A DNA stretch of 59,845 nt, taken from positions 1 to 59,845 of the forward strand of contig CAZAOY010000009.1 in assembly GCA_964486925.1 (NCBI GenBank), given 5' to 3'. A model generated the notes under the pieces. It saw only the letters and a list, made by a program, of their open reading frames with translations. It searched no databases and had not been told where the DNA came from. The stretch's first letter is position 1. Each line of letters opens with the position of its first letter. The stretch is from CAZAOY01 sp964486925 (GTDB taxonomy: Bacteria; Bacillota; Clostridia; Oscillospirales; Ruminococcaceae). The position numbers were made by a program, and so were the translations under genes. Positions 44,013 through 53,363 of the stretch are shown one piece after another.

Positions 44013-45488
44013 TTATAGAATTATACAGATTAAACCGTTACAGCCGTCGTTAATAATACGTTCGATGGTCTCTTGTAGCTTTAACCTTGAGTCGGTTGGC
44101 ATACGATAAAGCTTGTTGTGTAAACCTTCGTTTACAAGGTCGTGTAGGGATTTACCAAAGATGTTTGATTCCCAGATCTTTTTAGGGCTTTCCTCAAATT
44201 CCTTTAGCAGATACTCCACAAGCTCCTCGCTTTGGCGTTCTGAGCCTACAATCGGGCTAACCTCGGTGGTGATATCCGCCCTCATCATATGTATTGACGG
44301 TGCGGACGCTTTTAGCTTAACTCCATATCGACCGCCCTGCTTTACAATTTCAGGCTCTTCTAAGGTAAGCTCCTCTTGTGCAGGCATTACGATACCGTAA
44401 CCTGTAGCCTCTACCTCGTCTAGCGCATCCTTGATCTTGTCGTACTGCTTTTTAATCCTTGCAAGCTCAACCATACATGGCAGTAGCATTGATTCATTGC
44501 TAATCTCTAACCCGGTTGCTTCGCCGAGTACACGATAGAACAGGTCGTCATTTAGGGATAACATGATGTTTGCAACCCCTGTGCCTAGATCGATGTTGTC
44601 TACAAACGAGTTTGTAACAAAATCGTTATCCCTTAGTACACTAGATACAGTGGATACATCCCTAATCTTGTCAATCTCTTGACCCATGTTCTTTACCGAA
44701 GCGTAGACACTGCTCTTTAACCAGTGATCGCTCGCCAGTCCGTTTACCCATTTTGGCATATGTACGTTAACCTGTCTAACAGGAAACTCTGCTAAAACCT
44801 GTCTAATGATGTTCATAATGTCCGCTTCATCCAGATCCACACAGCTTATTGGCATTACGGGAACACCGTATTTGTTTGTGAGTCCTGCCGCTAGATCCTG
44901 CGATGCTTTGGAGTTTGGGTTTGTGCAGTTTAGCACCACTACAAACGGTTTATCGATAGATTTTAGCTCACTTATTACCCTCTCCTCTGCCTGCTCGTAC
45001 TCCTCACGTGGGATGTCGCTTATTGTGCCGTCGGTGGTTACTACCACACCGATGGTGGAGTGTTCGCTTATAACCTTTTGGGTGCCAAGCTCCGCCGCCA
45101 TGTTAAACGGTACCTCTTCCTCAAACCATGGGGTACGAACCATACGAGGCATCTCATTTTCGATATAACCAAGTGAGCTTGGTACAATGTATCCTACACA
45201 GTCGATCATCCTAACATTCAGGGTCTGCTTATCACCTACATCGATAGCCACGCTTTCATCCGGGATAAACTTTGGTTCGGTTGTCATTATGGTTTTTCCT
45301 GCGGCAGACTGCGGTAGCTCATCGATAGCACGCTCTCTGCGGTACTCTCCGTCGATGTTTGGTATTACCACACATTCCATAAACTTCTTAATAAAGGTGG
45401 ATTTTCCTGTCCGAACAGGTCCTACCACCCCGATATATATATCCCCTTGGGTTCTCTTTGCAATATCATTATAGATTATGTTATCCAT
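44013..45488 (-). CDS. spoIVA: Stage IV sporulation protein A (spore coat basement ATPase)
   Basis: 491 residues, the normal SpoIVA length. The N-terminal TRAFAC-type Walker A reads GVVGPVRTGKSTFIKKF, with MIDCVGYIVP and TTDGTISDIPREEY. The middle domain and the conserved C-terminus (GCNGLICIIL) needed for forespore targeting are present. It polymerises on the forespore surface with ATP hydrolysis and nucleates coat assembly. It lies 12 bases downstream of the SipL-type gene, its known interaction partner in Clostridia, and ends in a hairpin terminator. Confidence 0.97.
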   Translation of the reverse strand: MDNIIYNDIAKRTQGDIYIGVVGPVRTGKSTFIKKFMECVVIPNIDGEYRRERAIDELPQSAAGKTIMTTEPKFIPDESVAIDVGDKQTLNVRMIDCVGYIVPSSLGYIENEMPRMVRTPWFEEEVPFNMAAELGTQKVISEHSTIGVVVTTDGTISDIPREEYEQAEERVISELKSIDKPFVVVLNCTNPNSKASQDLAAGLTNKYGVPVMPISCVDLDEADIMNIIRQVLAEFPVRQVNVHMPKWVNGLASDHWLKSSVYASVKNMGQEIDKIRDVSTVSSVLRDNDFVTNSFVDNIDLGTGVANIMLSLNDDLFYRVLGEATGLEISNESMLLPCMVELARIKKQYDKIKDALDEVEATGYGIVMPAQEELTLEEPEIVKQGGRYGVKLKASAPSIHMMRADITTEVSPIVGSERQSEELVEYLLKEFEESPKKIWESNIFGKSLHDLVNEGLHNKLYRMPTDSRLKLQETIERIINDGCNGLICIIL

Positions 45489-45500
45489 TCTATACTCCCC

Positions 45501-47069
45501 TTATCGTTTCATTGGTATAAAGATCATCTGCTTAGACTTGATCACGCTGTCGTCAATGTTGTTTTCTGTTAGGATCGCGTCAGCGCCTGTGTTAAACTGC
45601 TTTGCAATCTCCCACACATCTTCACCCGCTTCTGCATAGTATAGACATATAGCGCCGTTATCCTGCACCGCCTTTGGCATATCCTCAAGTAGCTTAGCCG
45701 AAGAAACTCCATCACAGTAACAGATCCTGTAAAGCACCCCATTAATGGTAACATCGGTTCTAACCTCAATCTGGTTTTCCGATAGCAGTGTAAAGCCACA
45801 GCCCGTTACCGTTAGGGTTGGGGTAAAGATTATATCCTCGCTGTTAGCGTTATTTGGAAGCTGTACCTCGCATGGAATAGTCTTTTCAAACTGCGCCGGA
45901 ACTCCACTCTCGTCGTATACGATAACGCAGATCTGATTGTTAAACATCACTAGGATGTTATCAGCGGTAAACTTGCAGGTCGGCAGACACACCTCCGATG
46001 TCACATCACAGACACCACTAATGTTTGTGTTTGGCAGTTGGAGGTTGTTCTTTGTCACAAAGCTTGTGTTAATGCACTCTACATATGTACTAGCCTTAAT
46101 CCTTTGTTTTTCGATATCACATTCATAGTCGGTGGAGTATAGATCCTCGATTAGCTCGCTCTTAACGTTCTTAGCCGCCATACATTCAAAGAACATTGGG
46201 ATTGACAACGTTATTACCTTGTTTTCATCACTAAGCTTAGAGTAGTCGATCTCTATCGGATGAACGTCTACATTTATTAAAAGCTTGTGATCCTCCTCAA
46301 TCCCTGCCATGTCGATAATCTGGCTAAATGGAATGGTGTACTCTAAAACGTTGTTATCACTGATGTCATCATCACTATCACCTGATTTTTCGGTTTTGTC
46401 GGCGGTATAGAGGATATGAATATTAACGTTACCTTTAATCAGCGCTTTGTCCTTCATTATCTTATAGTCATTTACAGTAGCACAAGCGCTGTTACTGAGT
46501 ATCCCCGCTATAGATGGTTTGCCTAAAGCAAGCTCTACATCCTCTGTAATGGTTGCGTCCTTAGTAAAGCATGGGATATCACTACAGATAACGTTGTTAC
46601 TGCTCTTAACGTAGCAGTTATCCTGTGTAACCTGATCTATTATCCTAGTACTGCTTGGTTTAGTTACCACTACCTTAATTGATATAGCTCCCTTTAGCTC
46701 TACACGTCTAGGGTTTACCACCCTTAGATTCTTGTAGTCACATTTTGCTGCTAGGCTGATGTTACAGCTGTCGTTAAGATCCTTAATCTCAATCTCCTTG
46801 GTGTACATCTGCTTTTGCTCGATACAATGTATCTTTTTGCTCTCTTCTGTAATATAAAGCACCTTGATTACTGCACATAGATCGATAATTAGCTTACCCG
46901 ACTCCACCCTACGGGAGGTTATAACCGGGTTAATGTGACACCGCAAAACCTTGTATATGTTTGGACAATAGTCCGCTAAGAGATAGTCCATCTCCACTGA
47001 TTTTTCGACCACCTCGCTAAATATTGTTTCATATACCTTGATTTCTTTGTACTTTGCTTTTATATCCAT
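45501..47069 (-). CDS. sipL: SPOCS (DUF3794)-LysM protein, SipL-type SpoIVA partner
   Basis: 522 residues. Repeated SPOCS/DUF3794 domains (three segments: about 20-170, 175-330 and 335-460, marked by hydrophobic beta strands and IHILYTADK, YVECINTSF, CYCDGVSSAKL) are followed by a C-terminal LysM domain from about 475 containing EDVWEIAKQFNTGADAILTENNI. C. difficile SipL has this architecture, replaces Bacillus SpoVID and binds SpoIVA through LysM. The direct linkage with spoIVA supports this identity. The gene symbol is given by analogy. Confidence 0.85.
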   Translation of the reverse strand: MDIKAKYKEIKVYETIFSEVVEKSVEMDYLLADYCPNIYKVLRCHINPVITSRRVESGKLIIDLCAVIKVLYITEESKKIHCIEQKQMYTKEIEIKDLNDSCNISLAAKCDYKNLRVVNPRRVELKGAISIKVVVTKPSSTRIIDQVTQDNCYVKSSNNVICSDIPCFTKDATITEDVELALGKPSIAGILSNSACATVNDYKIMKDKALIKGNVNIHILYTADKTEKSGDSDDDISDNNVLEYTIPFSQIIDMAGIEEDHKLLINVDVHPIEIDYSKLSDENKVITLSIPMFFECMAAKNVKSELIEDLYSTDYECDIEKQRIKASTYVECINTSFVTKNNLQLPNTNISGVCDVTSEVCLPTCKFTADNILVMFNNQICVIVYDESGVPAQFEKTIPCEVQLPNNANSEDIIFTPTLTVTGCGFTLLSENQIEVRTDVTINGVLYRICYCDGVSSAKLLEDMPKAVQDNGAICLYYAEAGEDVWEIAKQFNTGADAILTENNIDDSVIKSKQMIFIPMKR

Positions 47070-47445
47070 ACCTATACCTCTCTTTTATTTATTTGGATTA
47101 ATATATAGTTATGCTTTGCCTTTTTGGTTTATGCACCGTTTTTTGTAGATCCAGCGCCGATATTTTATTTTTTCCCACTTATTGGGAATAAACGCTTCTC
47201 TGCATTAAACACCCGCTAACAATACGCAAAAACCCGAGATCTATAGGCCTTCCACAATTTTAAAAGGTATTTTACTTCAACTTGTTGTTAAGATATATCT
47301 ATAGTTTTGTGTCCAAAATAGTCCTATTGGTGTTATAAAATACAACATATCTATAATTAGACTTGCAAAGCACTATATTTTGTTGTATAATAGAATTAAT
47401 AACAAACGAAAATTCAAACAAACTAGGAAAGGAACTACTGCCTTT
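47070..47445 (+). promoter_or_regulatory. Divergent intergenic region with a promoter for the PHP gene
   Basis: 376 bases between sipL (minus) and the PHP gene (plus). At 47363-47391 lies TTGCAA, 17-base spacer, TATAAT, 54 bases before the PHP start. The sipL side should carry a mother-cell promoter, which I could not place. No small gene or RNA was recognised. Confidence 0.5.
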
Positions 47446-48135
47446 ATGACAAATATAGAAAAGATTTACAAGATAGAAACACACATGCATACCAAAGAGG
47501 TGTCCCCTTGTGGTCAGGTATATGCTAATGAGATGGTGTTAGCCTACCACAAAGCGGGGTATGACACCCTTATTATAACCGATCACCTTAGAACCGATGT
47601 GCTGGATAGCGTACAGGGAAGCTACTCCGATAAGATAGACCATTATCTAAAAGGTTATAAAATCGCTAAGGCAAAGGGCGAGAAGCTTGGCATGACTGTA
47701 CTTATGTCGGTAGAGCTGACCCCTGCGGGAACTTTAGATGACTACCTATTATATGGTATAACCGAGGAGGTTTTATACGCTAACCCTAGCCTTTGTTACC
47801 TCTCGGTACCAAAGCTTTATGAGTTTTGCTGTGACCACGATATACTACTGGTACAAGCGCACCCATACAGGCATTATGTAAAGGTCGCTCCTGCTAAATA
47901 CCTTCATGGAGTAGAGGTGGTAAACGCTAACCCTAACCACGACTCTATAAACAAGCAGGCATTAGAGTTTGCTAATGAGAACAACCTATTTAAGACAGGC
48001 GGGTCGGACACCCATGAGCTTATCGGTGTAGCCTCTGGTGGGATGACCTCTAAGGCACCTATTACCAGTATGCAGGAGTTTATCGCCGCTATTAAAGCAA
48101 GCACCCTTTCAATTATCGAGTACCAAGGAAACTAA
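47446..48135 (+). CDS. PHP-domain phosphoesterase
   Basis: 229 residues from the ATG at 47446, with GGAAAGGA upstream; the longer frame to 47380 begins inside the promoter. Metal-binding motifs of the PHP fold are ETHMHTKEVSPCG, IITDHLRTD, SVELTPAG, VQAHPYR and TGGSDTHE. Stand-alone PHP proteins include histidinol phosphatase and nucleoside 3',5'-bisphosphatases; this short single-domain form cannot be placed further. It precedes the CorA gene by 26 bases and is probably co-transcribed with it. Confidence 0.86.
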   Translation: MTNIEKIYKIETHMHTKEVSPCGQVYANEMVLAYHKAGYDTLIITDHLRTDVLDSVQGSYSDKIDHYLKGYKIAKAKGEKLGMTVLMSVELTPAGTLDDYLLYGITEEVLYANPSLCYLSVPKLYEFCCDHDILLVQAHPYRHYVKVAPAKYLHGVEVVNANPNHDSINKQALEFANENNLFKTGGSDTHELIGVASGGMTSKAPITSMQEFIAAIKASTLSIIEYQGN

Positions 48136-48161
48136 AAAGATACGGAGGACTAAAGATAAGG

Positions 48162-49034
48162 ATGCAGATTGTATTTAAACAACAGGACGATATTAATGAT
48201 ATACCGAATATCGTTAAATCTGATAACCAAAAGGTTACCGAAAGCTTTAACTATTTTGTAAGGGAGATTAAGGGTAGAACTATAAATAACTTTGAATCCC
48301 ACGATTTTTATAACTTTATCGCCCTAGATATGATAGATAAGGCCAGCCTAACCTGCGATAACGACAACCTATATATCTACCACAGCAGGGATATTTTAAT
48401 TTTTGTCTTTAGTAACCAAACCTCCCTCGATCTGTATGAGAACGCCCTTCGCTCCCATTTCCATGACCCAACAAGCACACTGCGAACCCTTTACGCCTTC
48501 TTTGATCTTTTAATTAAGGACGACCCTACAATTCTTTCAAAGATCGAGGAGCAGATAACCGATCTTGAGAACGACGTTATCACCTCCGATGATAAGGAGG
48601 TATTCTCCTCGATAATCCCGCTACGTAAAAAGCTTTTATCGCTAAAGCAGTACTATCAACGGCTTAATAGTATCTTTGAAGGGATTATGGACAATGAAAA
48701 CGACCTAATCCGTGACGAGGAGCTGCGTTTTATTAAAACACTCGACACAAAGATCGATAGACTGTCCGATTCGGTAGTGCACCTAAGGGACTACATAACA
48801 CAGGTACGGGAGGCCTACCAAGCACAGGTCGATATCACCATGAACAAGCTGATGAAAACCTTTACCGTTATCACCGCAATCTTCTCTCCTCTTTCTATAA
48901 TTGTGGGGTGGTATGGGATGAACCTTGTAATGCCCGAATTTAGCTGGAGTTTTGGGTATCCTATGGTGATAATTCTCACAATCGCTATCGTCACCGGCGC
49001 ATTTATATGGTTTAAGAGGAACAGGTGGATTTAG
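48162..49034 (+). CDS. CorA-family divalent cation transporter
   Basis: 290 residues. A large N-terminal cytoplasmic domain with long helices (about 120-235) is followed by two C-terminal membrane segments and the signature YGMN between them (GWYGMNLVMPEF), then a basic C-terminus (KRNRW). CorA channels admit Mg2+ or Co2+. ACGGAGG lies about 13 bases upstream of the ATG. Uptake of divalent metal could serve the neighbouring metal-dependent PHP enzyme, but that link is speculative. A strong terminator follows. Confidence 0.93.
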   Translation: MQIVFKQQDDINDIPNIVKSDNQKVTESFNYFVREIKGRTINNFESHDFYNFIALDMIDKASLTCDNDNLYIYHSRDILIFVFSNQTSLDLYENALRSHFHDPTSTLRTLYAFFDLLIKDDPTILSKIEEQITDLENDVITSDDKEVFSSIIPLRKKLLSLKQYYQRLNSIFEGIMDNENDLIRDEELRFIKTLDTKIDRLSDSVVHLRDYITQVREAYQAQVDITMNKLMKTFTVITAIFSPLSIIVGWYGMNLVMPEFSWSFGYPMVIILTIAIVTGAFIWFKRNRWI

Positions 49035-49056
49035 AGTTACATATGAAGCTATAATA

Positions 49057-49098
49057 ATAGGTGGATGTAATAAACCTTTGTTTGTTACATCCACCTAT
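49057..49098 (+). terminator. Rho-independent terminator of the PHP-CorA unit
   Basis: ATAGGTGGATGTAA pairs with TTACATCCACCTAT, with further pairing AAAC/GTTT inside. A T-rich stretch follows about 6 bases later. Confidence 0.75.
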
Positions 49099-49314
49099 CT
49101 ATCTTTTTGTATCCATCTAAATTGTATTCTAGGTTAAACTATAATACATAGCCATCCTAAAGGTAAGTGAAATTGCAAATGAATCTTTTAGTTATAACCT
49201 CAAAACTCTTGCAATTATACTATAGATAATAGGTATAAACATATTACACTGCGTCCATACCTATTAAATCTTTATAGGAAAACCTAAAAGATATCTCAAT
49301 CGGCATAGGCCGCT

Positions 49315-49357
49315 CCAAAATCCATGCAGCTACTTTAAGTAGCTGTATGGATTTTGG
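49315..49357. repeat. 43-bp near-perfect palindrome overlapping a stop codon
   Basis: Two 21-base arms, complementary at 20 of 21 positions, with a single central base. The palindrome includes the last nine codons and the stop of the M23 peptidase gene. It is probably the terminator stem of that gene, but it lacks a U-tract on the minus strand and its coding overlap is unusual. Confidence 0.6.
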
Positions 49358-50904
49358 GCGACACCGTTCTTTCTAACCTCAAAATGAACGTGAGGCCCTG
49401 TGGCACGACCTGTCGCACCAACCTTAGCGATAACCTGACCTTGGGTTACAGTCTGTCCTACCGAAACTAGGTTTTGACTGTTATGTGCATAGTAGGTCTG
49501 GATACCGTTTCCGTGGTCTAGCTTAATAATGTTACCATAGGTTCCCTGATAACCCACAAATACCACCTTACCGCTTCGTGCGGCTAAAACCGGCTTACCG
49601 TATGCGCCACCTCGTTTAGCAATGTCCAGCGCACAATGAAACTCACCCCACCGCGCGGCAAATCCCGACGATACATATCCACCCTCAAGCGGCCAGATAA
49701 ATGAGGTTTCAAGTGTCCCCACTATAACCTCCTCATCGATAGGTTCTTTTATTGTGCTCTTGTCGATAATCTCTCTATCGACCTCTTCACCATCTACATA
49801 AGTTATCTCTAAAAGCAGTTCTTCAGCACCTTTTCTGCCCTTTTTGGTAACCTTGCTTTCTCCGATACTATACCTATTGCTCTTAGTCTTGTTAATCTTA
49901 TAGTCAATATCCCTAACCTTCTTCTGCTCCTTTGTATAGGTTATAGAAAGAGCAGGTCTAGTGTAGGATGATTTTGTGGTAGTGTCGTTTGCAGTTGTCT
50001 GCACCTCTACCGATTTACCTGCATATCTGCGGGCAAGCAACGGAGTTGCCTTCTTGTTTGAAAGCTCAACCAAGCCTACCAGTAGCTTTGTATGGTCTGG
50101 TGAGATATATCCGCATAGCTCTTTAATTGGAACTATATCCTGCTTTTGATATAGCCCTATCTTTGTAGTAAGTTTTTTATTAAATGCGGCGGTATCCACC
50201 GAATTTTCATTGTTAGTTAGTGATATTACCTGATCGATATACTTATCTAAACAACCAAGCTCCGATACCGCCCCCGCAAATACGCCGTCCACAAATAATC
50301 CATCTCCACGAACAAGCTCGATATCCTCGCTCTCCATTATCTTGGATGCTAACTTTCGTTCATCTAAAATCTCTGCTCCGTTCACCTTTTTAATGTTAAA
50401 TTCAGGGGTTATCTCCTCACCGATTTCGTGGTTTGCCACCGATACGACACCCTGATTTATCACATCCTTAGCTTTCTCAAAGGTGGATTCATCCGACACA
50501 TACCCTAATGTTTGACCACTATAAGATATCTCTATAGCATACCGAGTATCACGATATTCATCCACCACCCGCACAAATAGCGCCATAGCAAGCACAGGAA
50601 GTGCAATATTAAATATTAGTCTGTATAGAATACGGCTTCCTCTTGTATAAAAAAGCGAAAGGATCGGCCTAGTTCTCTGCTTTCTACCCTTACCGGATTG
50701 CTCTGCAAAGATATTGCTCTTGTCGTCAAAGATCACCTTTATTGCGTTTACAAACACCCCTATAGTTGTGTTATATAGATACCGTAACCCCTTAGCTATT
50801 AGCCTTAATACAAATATTATGGGTAGCACGATTAAAGTGAAAGCTCCTTGCTTTTTCTCGGCATTAGTATCCGTGTGACGGTTGTTTTGTTTTTTATGAC
50901 TCAT
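49330..50904 (-). CDS. Membrane-anchored M23 peptidase with G5 domain
   Basis: 524 residues from the ATG at 50904 (AAAGGAGG upstream); the frame extends to 51015 without support. There is a hydrophobic anchor near residues 110-130, an extracytoplasmic region, and a G5 domain (about 340-400, around VTKKGRKGAEELLLEITYVDG). The C-terminal M23 domain has zinc and catalytic residues in HCALDIAKRGG, HGNGIQTYYAH and GPHVHFEVRKNG. LytM-type enzymes cut peptidoglycan cross-bridges, or act as scaffolds if degenerate; here the HxxxD and HxH sites are intact. The SpoIIQ-like architecture is reminiscent, but the role in sporulation is not established. Confidence 0.9.
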   Translation of the reverse strand: MSHKKQNNRHTDTNAEKKQGAFTLIVLPIIFVLRLIAKGLRYLYNTTIGVFVNAIKVIFDDKSNIFAEQSGKGRKQRTRPILSLFYTRGSRILYRLIFNIALPVLAMALFVRVVDEYRDTRYAIEISYSGQTLGYVSDESTFEKAKDVINQGVVSVANHEIGEEITPEFNIKKVNGAEILDERKLASKIMESEDIELVRGDGLFVDGVFAGAVSELGCLDKYIDQVISLTNNENSVDTAAFNKKLTTKIGLYQKQDIVPIKELCGYISPDHTKLLVGLVELSNKKATPLLARRYAGKSVEVQTTANDTTTKSSYTRPALSITYTKEQKKVRDIDYKINKTKSNRYSIGESKVTKKGRKGAEELLLEITYVDGEEVDREIIDKSTIKEPIDEEVIVGTLETSFIWPLEGGYVSSGFAARWGEFHCALDIAKRGGAYGKPVLAARSGKVVFVGYQGTYGNIIKLDHGNGIQTYYAHNSQNLVSVGQTVTQGQVIAKVGATGRATGPHVHFEVRKNGVAQNPYSYLK

Positions 50905-51240
50905 GTTATCCTCCTTTTTCGTACAGGCTTTACAGCTTGGTTTCCTCTTAACCAAAGCTATTAACTGGGCTGTCTTAGATAAACAAAACAGCAGCAAACA
51001 TATTTTGTTTCCCAATTAATTAAGCCAGGCAGATGTGGTTGTAGCAAAACAATTATTACAGCAAACGTTGTTTACCGATTTATGCATTTTGTTACACCAT
51101 TCTCATGCAGATACTTAAAGCAGATCTATTCTTTGTTTTTATAGACCCTTATTCTTTGCGGTTACTTAAAGCATATTACTATGACTATAAATTTATTCCA
51201 AGCATCGATTATCGGTTACAAAAAAGTAACAATAGCGTTA

Positions 51241-51269
51241 ATTATACCCTAGACCATGTAAAAAATCAA
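51241..51269 (-). promoter_or_regulatory. Sigma-A-type promoter for the M23 peptidase gene
   Basis: On the minus strand TTGATT, 17-base spacer, TATAAT. It implies an untranslated leader of about 330 bases before the ATG at 50904, in which no known RNA element was recognised. Confidence 0.55.
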
Positions 51270-51350
51270 CCTTATTTTTAATCCTTAACGTTTTATTCTT
51301 ATATATTTGTATGATTTTATAAAATGTTTTGCAAAAATTCAAAAATCCTA

Positions 51351-51379
51351 TTGTAAATTAAGAGCAGATAAGGTATAAT
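51351..51379 (+). promoter_or_regulatory. Sigma-A-type promoter for rnhA
   Basis: TTGTAA, 17-base spacer, TATAAT, 80 bases before the TTG start at 51459. The 443-base divergent region also holds the M23 promoter; nothing else was recognised. Confidence 0.6.
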
Positions 51380-51458
51380 AGTAATATATGCCATTGTGTA
51401 TAATATATTCGCAAAATGTGACATTTTAACTTAAATACACTTTAATTCGGAGGTAGTT

Positions 51459-51908
51459 TTGGAAGATACCATAAAAAAAGTTACACTCTATACCGACGGC
51501 GCTTGTAGTAACAACCCAGGACCCGGTGGATGGGGTGCGATCCTTGATTTTAACGGCAAACAAAAGGAGCTTAGCGGTGGAGAGGCGAACACTACAAACA
51601 ACCGTATGGAGCTTTCTGCGGTAATAAATGGACTTTTAGCACTTAAGCAACGCTGTGCTGTCACCGTCTACACCGATTCTAAATATATTGTCGACGCGGT
51701 AAATCAAGGTTGGGCAAGAAGATGGAGAAGCAACGGTTGGAGCCGCGGAAAATCAGGCCCTGCCCTAAACCCCGACCTATGGGAACAGCTGCTTAATCTT
51801 ATCGATCTCCATAAAGTTGAGTTTATCTGGATTAAAGGACACGCCGGACACCCCGAAAATGAACGCTGTGACCGTCTTGCGGTAGAACAAGCACGTTTAT
51901 ATAAGTAA
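51459..51908 (+). CDS. rnhA: Ribonuclease HI
   Basis: 149 residues, the standard RNase HI length. The four acidic catalytic residues are visible in LYTDGACSNNPGPGGWG, NRMELSAV, YTDSKYIVD and ERCDRLAVEQA, and WIKGHAGHPENE carries the conserved histidine. It degrades RNA in RNA-DNA hybrids. It starts with TTG, preceded by CGGAGGT at ideal spacing. Transcribed alone from the promoter at 51351. Confidence 0.97.
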   Translation: MEDTIKKVTLYTDGACSNNPGPGGWGAILDFNGKQKELSGGEANTTNNRMELSAVINGLLALKQRCAVTVYTDSKYIVDAVNQGWARRWRSNGWSRGKSGPALNPDLWEQLLNLIDLHKVEFIWIKGHAGHPENERCDRLAVEQARLYK

Positions 51909-51932
51909 AGATAGATTATTTACAAAAAATAC

Positions 51933-51961
51933 TTGAATTATATACCGAAAGGGTATATAAT
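51933..51961 (+). promoter_or_regulatory. nifS-nifU promoter with an embedded palindromic operator (Rrf2/IscR-like candidate)
   Basis: TTGAAT, 17-base spacer, TATAAT. The spacer is occupied by a perfect palindrome, TATATACC (51939-51946), GAAAG, GGTATATA (51952-51959). A factor bound there would block RNA polymerase. Fe-S assembly operons of Firmicutes are commonly repressed by an Rrf2-family IscR-like protein, and the position fits. No such regulator gene is in the window. Confidence 0.6.
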
Positions 51962-52181
51962 AGGATTAACAGTTAATAATTAAGGAATAATTACCTATAT
52001 TATCTTAATTTAGCAGCTGTGCAATTATTACTTTGGTGCTTAGCGGTAGGCGTTATCTTAAGAGATCCCTGCGACAGTGATTTAATAAGGAAACTGGCTA
52101 CATTTAGCTACCGAAGCAATAGCTTTAATTTTATGATTTTATGGCAAGGGTTTTACCTTTGCTTTAAGGGGAGAATACATT
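51962..52181 (+). other. Long leader of the nifS operon
   Basis: About 215 bases separate the predicted start of transcription from the TTG start of nifS. A hairpin GCAAGGG/CCTTTGC (one wobble pair) lies just before the ribosome site AAGGGGAG. The region around 52050-52120 looks structured by eye but matches no riboswitch class I know. It contains no convincing small gene. Confidence 0.35.
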
Positions 52182-53345
52182 TTGGATAGATTTGTATATG
52201 CGGATAATGCCGCTACAACAAAGGTCACAGACCATGTACTGGAGGTTATAACACCGTTTCTAAAGACTGAATACGGAAACCCTTCCAGTATCTACAGCAT
52301 TGGACGAAATGCAAAGAAGGCGATTGAGCAGGCAAGAGCAGATGTTGCCGCAAGCCTTAACGCCGACACAAACGAGATCTACTTCACCGGTTCAGGTACA
52401 GAGAGCGATAACTGGGCGATTAAAGGTGTTATGGAGCTAATGGTTAAAAAGGGCAAGAACCATCTAATTACCACTAACTTTGAGCACCACGCAGTACTGC
52501 ATGTTTGTAACCGTCTTGAAAAGCAGGGCATAACCGTTACCTACCTACCTGTAGACAGCGAGGGTTACATCTCACCTAAACAGGTTAAGGAAGCTATCAC
52601 CGATAAGACCGGACTAGTTACTATAATGTACGCGAACAATGAGGTTGGTACGATTCAGCCTATCGCCGAGATTGGTGCAATCTGCCGTGAAGCGGGGGTG
52701 GTGTTTCACACCGACGCGGTTCAGGCGGTGGGTAACGTAGACATCGACGTTAAGAAGCAGTGTATCGATCTGCTCTCACTATCGGGACACAAGCTTGGAG
52801 CTACTAAGGGAGTGGGTGCACTTTATATAAAGAAGGGTACTCCCCTATTAGGATATATTGATGGTGGAGCACAGGAGAAGAACCGCCGTGCAGGTACTGA
52901 AAACACTGTAGGTATAATCGCACTTGCCACAGCGGTTAAGGACGCTACTACCAATGTTAACGAGAAGGTTTCATATGTATCAGAACTTCGGGATTATATG
53001 GTTAAGGGGATTCTCTCATCCATACCAAAGTGCCGAGTAAACGGCGGTGACCATCGCCTTTGTGGTAATGCTAACATCTCGTTTGAGGCGGTGGAGGGCG
53101 AGGCGTTACTGCTTATGCTTGACATGAACGGCATTGCCGCTTCTTCGGGTTCTGCCTGCACATCGGGGTCGCTTGATCCCTCACACGTTCTGTTAGCGCT
53201 AGGTCTGCCCCATGAGGTAGCTCACGGCTCACTTAGGTTAACGATAAATCATGATACTACAAAGGAAGATGTTGACTACATCCTAGAGGTACTTCCTAAG
53301 GTGGTTGCACGGATACGCTCTATGTCACCGCTTTGGAATGAATAA
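52182..53345 (+). CDS. nifS: Cysteine desulfurase (NifS/IscS type)
   Basis: 387 residues. The PLP-dependent fold is shown by ADNAATTKV at the N-terminus, FEHHAVLH, HTDAVQAVGN and the lysine motif SLSGHKLGATKGVG near residue 203. The sulfur-accepting cysteine lies in the long loop SSGSACTSGSLDPSHVLLALG near residue 325. It delivers sulfur from cysteine for Fe-S clusters, and in Clostridia also for other thiolation reactions. It starts with TTG behind AAGGGGAG. The scaffold gene nifU follows after 18 bases. Confidence 0.96.
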   Translation: MDRFVYADNAATTKVTDHVLEVITPFLKTEYGNPSSIYSIGRNAKKAIEQARADVAASLNADTNEIYFTGSGTESDNWAIKGVMELMVKKGKNHLITTNFEHHAVLHVCNRLEKQGITVTYLPVDSEGYISPKQVKEAITDKTGLVTIMYANNEVGTIQPIAEIGAICREAGVVFHTDAVQAVGNVDIDVKKQCIDLLSLSGHKLGATKGVGALYIKKGTPLLGYIDGGAQEKNRRAGTENTVGIIALATAVKDATTNVNEKVSYVSELRDYMVKGILSSIPKCRVNGGDHRLCGNANISFEAVEGEALLLMLDMNGIAASSGSACTSGSLDPSHVLLALGLPHEVAHGSLRLTINHDTTKEDVDYILEVLPKVVARIRSMSPLWNE

Positions 53346-53363
53346 TATAGAAGGAAAAAGATT

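Noticed and set aside
48783..49094. Minus-strand open frame over the end of corA
   Set aside because: It is antisense to a well-supported CorA gene, has no ribosome site and a low-complexity translation.
51962..52181. SAM-I or other known riboswitch in the nifS leader
   Set aside because: A stretch resembling CTTA-AGAG occurs, but the rest of the S-box core (GGCCC, CGGCAACC) is absent. No T-box motif was seen either.
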